Below, piece by piece: positions 61,910 through 64,000 of a stretch of DNA of 64,000 bases (positions are counted from its first letter, which is position 1; the number at the start of each line of letters is the position of its first letter). Location of the stretch: assembly GCA_020847175.1 (NCBI GenBank), contig JADLCM010000005.1:1-64000 (forward strand). Reading direction: 5' to 3'. The translations under genes and the position numbers were made by a program. The stretch comes from Phycisphaerales bacterium. Its GTDB lineage: Bacteria; Planctomycetota; Phycisphaerae; Phycisphaerales; UBA1924. The notes below the pieces were generated by a model, which searched no databases, was not told where the DNA came from, and saw nothing but the letters and a program-made list of their open reading frames with translations.

Positions 61910-63079
61910 GTGATCTATCTCGACTCCAATGCCACCACGCGCCCCAGCGCCGGGGTCATCGAGGCCATGACCCGATGTCTCCGTGATGCCTGGTGCAACC
62001 CGAGCAGCATGCACCGGGCGGGGCAGCAGGCACGGGCCGCGATGGAGAACGCCCGTCGCGATGTCGCCGCCCTCATCGGCGCGAAACCTCGCGAGATCAC
62101 GTTTACCGGCTCCGGCACCGAAGCCATCGACCTCGCGATCAGGGGGCTGCTCGAAGCATCACCGAAGCGCGCCGCGAACCCGGTGATCATCACCACACCC
62201 GTTGAACACTCCGCCGTGCGCGAACTCACCCGGCGCCTGGGGCGGGATGCCCGGGCGGAGGTCCGGCTTCTGCCAGTGGACCGCTTCGCGCGGGCGAGCG
62301 CGGCGGCTCTCGACGCCATGCTCGATGAGCGGGTGGCCTTGGTCAGCATGCAGTGGGCGAACAACGAGAACGGGGCGATTCAGCCGGTGATGGAGGTGAG
62401 CCGCGCCTGCAAGGCACGAAGCATTCCCTTCCACGTTGACGGCACCCAGTGGGTGGGCAAACTTCCATGTGATGTCTCGGGCGGCTGGTGCGATGTGCTC
62501 ACGTTTTCAGCGCACAAGTTTCACGGGCCCAAGGGGGTAGGCATGGTGTGGGCGGCCCGGGGCACGGCCCTGCGCCCGACGATTCTCGGCTCGCAGGAAC
62601 TGGGCCGGCGGGGCGGCACTGAGAATGTGCCCGGCATCGTGGGCGCCGGGGAGGCCGCCAAGGAAGCGCGAGCCTGGCTCGCCGACGAGAGCGCCCGGGC
62701 GAAAGGGGCCGCCCTTCGAGACCTGTTTGAGTCGCTCGTCCGCGGGGTCGCCCCGGATGCGGCCTTCAACAGCCCCGAGGCAGGGCGCGTGTGGAACACG
62801 ACCAACATCTCGTTTCCCGGGCTGGAATCTGAGGCGATCCTGCTCCTGCTCTCCGAGCGCGGCGTGTGCGCGAGCGCGGGCTCGGCCTGCTCGTCGGGGG
62901 CGCTTGAGCCCTCGGCCGTGATCAAGGCCATGAACCTGCCTGAGGATGTGGCCCACGGGGCCGTGCGTTTCAGCCTGTGCAAGGACACCACCGAGGCCGA
63001 AGTGCGCGAGGCGGCGAAGATCTTGGGCGAAGTGCTCGCCCGCCTCAAGGCGTCGTGGAGCGCCGTGGAGCGGGGATGA
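61910..63079 (+). CDS. Cysteine desulfurase (NifS/IscS type)
   Basis: PLP enzyme, 389 residues, that removes sulfur from cysteine for Fe-S clusters and thiolation. The N-terminus YLDSNATTRPSAGVIEAM, EITFTGSGTEAIDLAI, VEHSAVRE, a DVLTFSAHKFHGPKGVGMVW motif with the PLP Lys, RRGGTENVPGIVGAG, and the active-site Cys loop CASAGSACSSGALEPS are all present. GTG 61910 has TACCCT six bases upstream and no ribosome site. No iscU, sufU or other Fe-S gene is adjacent, so the recipient is unknown. Confidence 0.95.
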   Translation: MIYLDSNATTRPSAGVIEAMTRCLRDAWCNPSSMHRAGQQARAAMENARRDVAALIGAKPREITFTGSGTEAIDLAIRGLLEASPKRAANPVIITTPVEHSAVRELTRRLGRDARAEVRLLPVDRFARASAAALDAMLDERVALVSMQWANNENGAIQPVMEVSRACKARSIPFHVDGTQWVGKLPCDVSGGWCDVLTFSAHKFHGPKGVGMVWAARGTALRPTILGSQELGRRGGTENVPGIVGAGEAAKEARAWLADESARAKGAALRDLFESLVRGVAPDAAFNSPEAGRVWNTTNISFPGLESEAILLLLSERGVCASAGSACSSGALEPSAVIKAMNLPEDVAHGAVRFSLCKDTTEAEVREAAKILGEVLARLKASWSAVERG

Positions 63080-63137
63080 TGCGACCCTGCGCGCTCGCGG
63101 GGGCGGCGACGCCCGCGCCTGCCCTCAACCATTGGAC

Positions 63138-64000
63138 TCATGGCGGCGACGCGCCCCGCCCGATTCGCTCGCACAACTCGGAGAAGGCACGGGCGCGAGA
63201 TGCCGGATCGTCGGTGTTGAATCGCCGAAGAAACCCGTGTTGCCCCATGTCACACGGCTCGTCGGCCTTGCCGTGAAGGAAGAGCAGCATCGCCGCCAGT
63301 TGGCCGGCGACGGGTCCATCGCGGTCTCGCGCGCCTCGCAGCAGCGCGTCGATAACGGGAGGAGGGTGATGACGCTCGACCAGCAGAAGCGTCTTGGTCA
63401 GACCGGAGAATATGCCAGCCTCGCCCAGCGCGGAGACGAGCACTTCCGTACGCCGCGATTCGTTGAATAGTTCTGGGGCGTGGAAGAGCAGGACAACAGC
63501 CTGCGCGGTGTTGCTTCGTGCCATCGCGCCGACCAGCGCCTCGCGCGCCCGGGGAGAATCGATCGCGGCAAGCGCCTCCACGACGCGCCAATCCGTGATT
63601 GGTGCGGCAAGGAGCATCTGTTCGAGCTGCGCCCGCTCTCTGATCGTCGCGGAACGCAGGAGCGACAGATCGAACCCGGCGCCGTCACGCCAGCGATCGA
63701 CGTTCATCGCCATGCCGGCGCGAAACCGCTCTACCAGACCAGAGGGGGAGAACGGCATGCCGACCGATGCGCTCTCGGCGTGCTCATCCGCGCGAGAGCG
63801 GCTATCTGCGGCTCGGGCTTGACTCAGGACCGAAGCGGCGTCGCGCGTGCTCTCCTCGCCCGAGCCTGCGCCCGAGCCCGCATCCGAATCGACCTCTGTC
63901 GCCGGCGCTTCAAGCACGAAGAAATGGCGCGCCGCGTCTGTAAACTCCCCGGAGCGGTCACTGGAATGACGTTCGCAAAAGTCGATTTCGCCGGTCGACC
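63138..64000 (-). CDS. Hypothetical protein with HEAT-like helices, truncated by window edge
   Basis: The reading frame is open through base 64000 on the minus strand, so the true start lies outside. An internal GTG at 63917 is not preferred because protein-like sequence continues upstream (STFANVIPVTAPGEF then AARHFFVLEAP). The visible part has a low-complexity Ser/Asp/Gly region followed by repeated helices resembling HEAT-like repeats (ITDWRVVEALAAIDSPRARE, AQAVVLLFHAPELFNESRR, PPPVIDALLRGARDRDG). Function is unknown. It converges on the cysteine desulfurase gene. Confidence 0.72.
   Translation of the reverse strand, partial: STGEIDFCERHSSDRSGEFTDAARHFFVLEAPATEVDSDAGSGAGSGEESTRDAASVLSQARAADSRSRADEHAESASVGMPFSPSGLVERFRAGMAMNVDRWRDGAGFDLSLLRSATIRERAQLEQMLLAAPITDWRVVEALAAIDSPRAREALVGAMARSNTAQAVVLLFHAPELFNESRRTEVLVSALGEAGIFSGLTKTLLLVERHHPPPVIDALLRGARDRDGPVAGQLAAMLLFLHGKADEPCDMGQHGFLRRFNTDDPASRARAFSELCERIGRGASPP

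Noticed and set aside
1..64000. CRISPR array, prophage, insertion sequence or integrase
   Set aside because: No spaced short repeats beyond the two-copy 63-bp repeat, and no transposase, recombinase or phage structural motifs were seen.

Overview
The window is high-GC bacterial DNA, densely coded on both strands. It looks like a planctomycete of the class Phycisphaerae. The evidence is three exported proteins with PEP-CTERM-type tails, two large exported proteins ending in a Cys-bracketed, Asp-rich dockerin-like module that closes with Gly-Cys, short type II-style pseudopilins, many large secreted beta-propeller or TPR proteins, and an LPS-type outer membrane toolkit (KdsA, LptE, two LptF/LptG permeases, a BamD-like protein). 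No rRNA, tRNA, CRISPR array, transposase or integrase was recognised. The taxonomic call is inference from gene content.

Layout. Bases 1-950 hold a membrane protein whose reading frame looks broken near its start. Bases 990-7360 carry recG, an isolated atpG, a PEGA/SHOCT lipoprotein, a CPA-type antiporter and a PhnP-like hydrolase. Bases 7500-13610 hold a secreted metzincin protease, dinB, and a leftward set of heme oxygenase, ruvX/yqgF, a SnoaL-like protein and a GNAT acetyltransferase. Bases 13780-18110 hold a DUF1579 protein, a FlgM-like anti-sigma factor, a SPOR-like lipoprotein, a Bax-inhibitor-like membrane protein and an SseB-like protein. Bases 18390-25130 are an exported-protein block (two tandem PEP-CTERM paralogues, two beta-propellers) with cysC inside it. 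Bases 25220-31540 run leftward with RNase R, aroC and a pseudopilin cluster. Bases 31990-35600 hold a GH57 enzyme, an LptF/G permease, a PAP2 phosphatase and a 63-bp direct repeat. Bases 35750-40150 run rightward (CPBP protease, kdsA, BamD-like, lptE). Bases 40150-50500 run mostly leftward (PP2C phosphatase with a secreted TPR protein, an ABC ATPase with a ClpP/NfeD-like protein, a GT39 glycosyltransferase, a second LptF/G, a lipoprotein). Bases 50540-64000 hold a Tat-exported amine oxidase, a third PEP-CTERM protein, a PGRP-type amidase, a kinase followed by a metallophosphoesterase, phoH with a 7TM-HD hydrolase, corA, a cysteine desulfurase and a truncated gene at the right edge.

How the genes work together. 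Envelope biogenesis is the main theme: Kdo-8-phosphate synthesis, LPS export, outer membrane assembly, and surface or extracellular proteins with sorting tails. Kinase, PP2C phosphatase, metallophosphoesterase and HD hydrolase genes add signalling.

The most interesting general signal is in the gene starts. A large subset of genes, mostly housekeeping, has no Shine-Dalgarno sequence. Instead a TANNNT hexamer sits 5-9 nt before the start codon, which suggests leaderless transcription. Other genes, many of them exported proteins, have good AGGAG-type sites. I used this pattern to choose several starts. I found no gene cluster that I can defend as a wholly new system.
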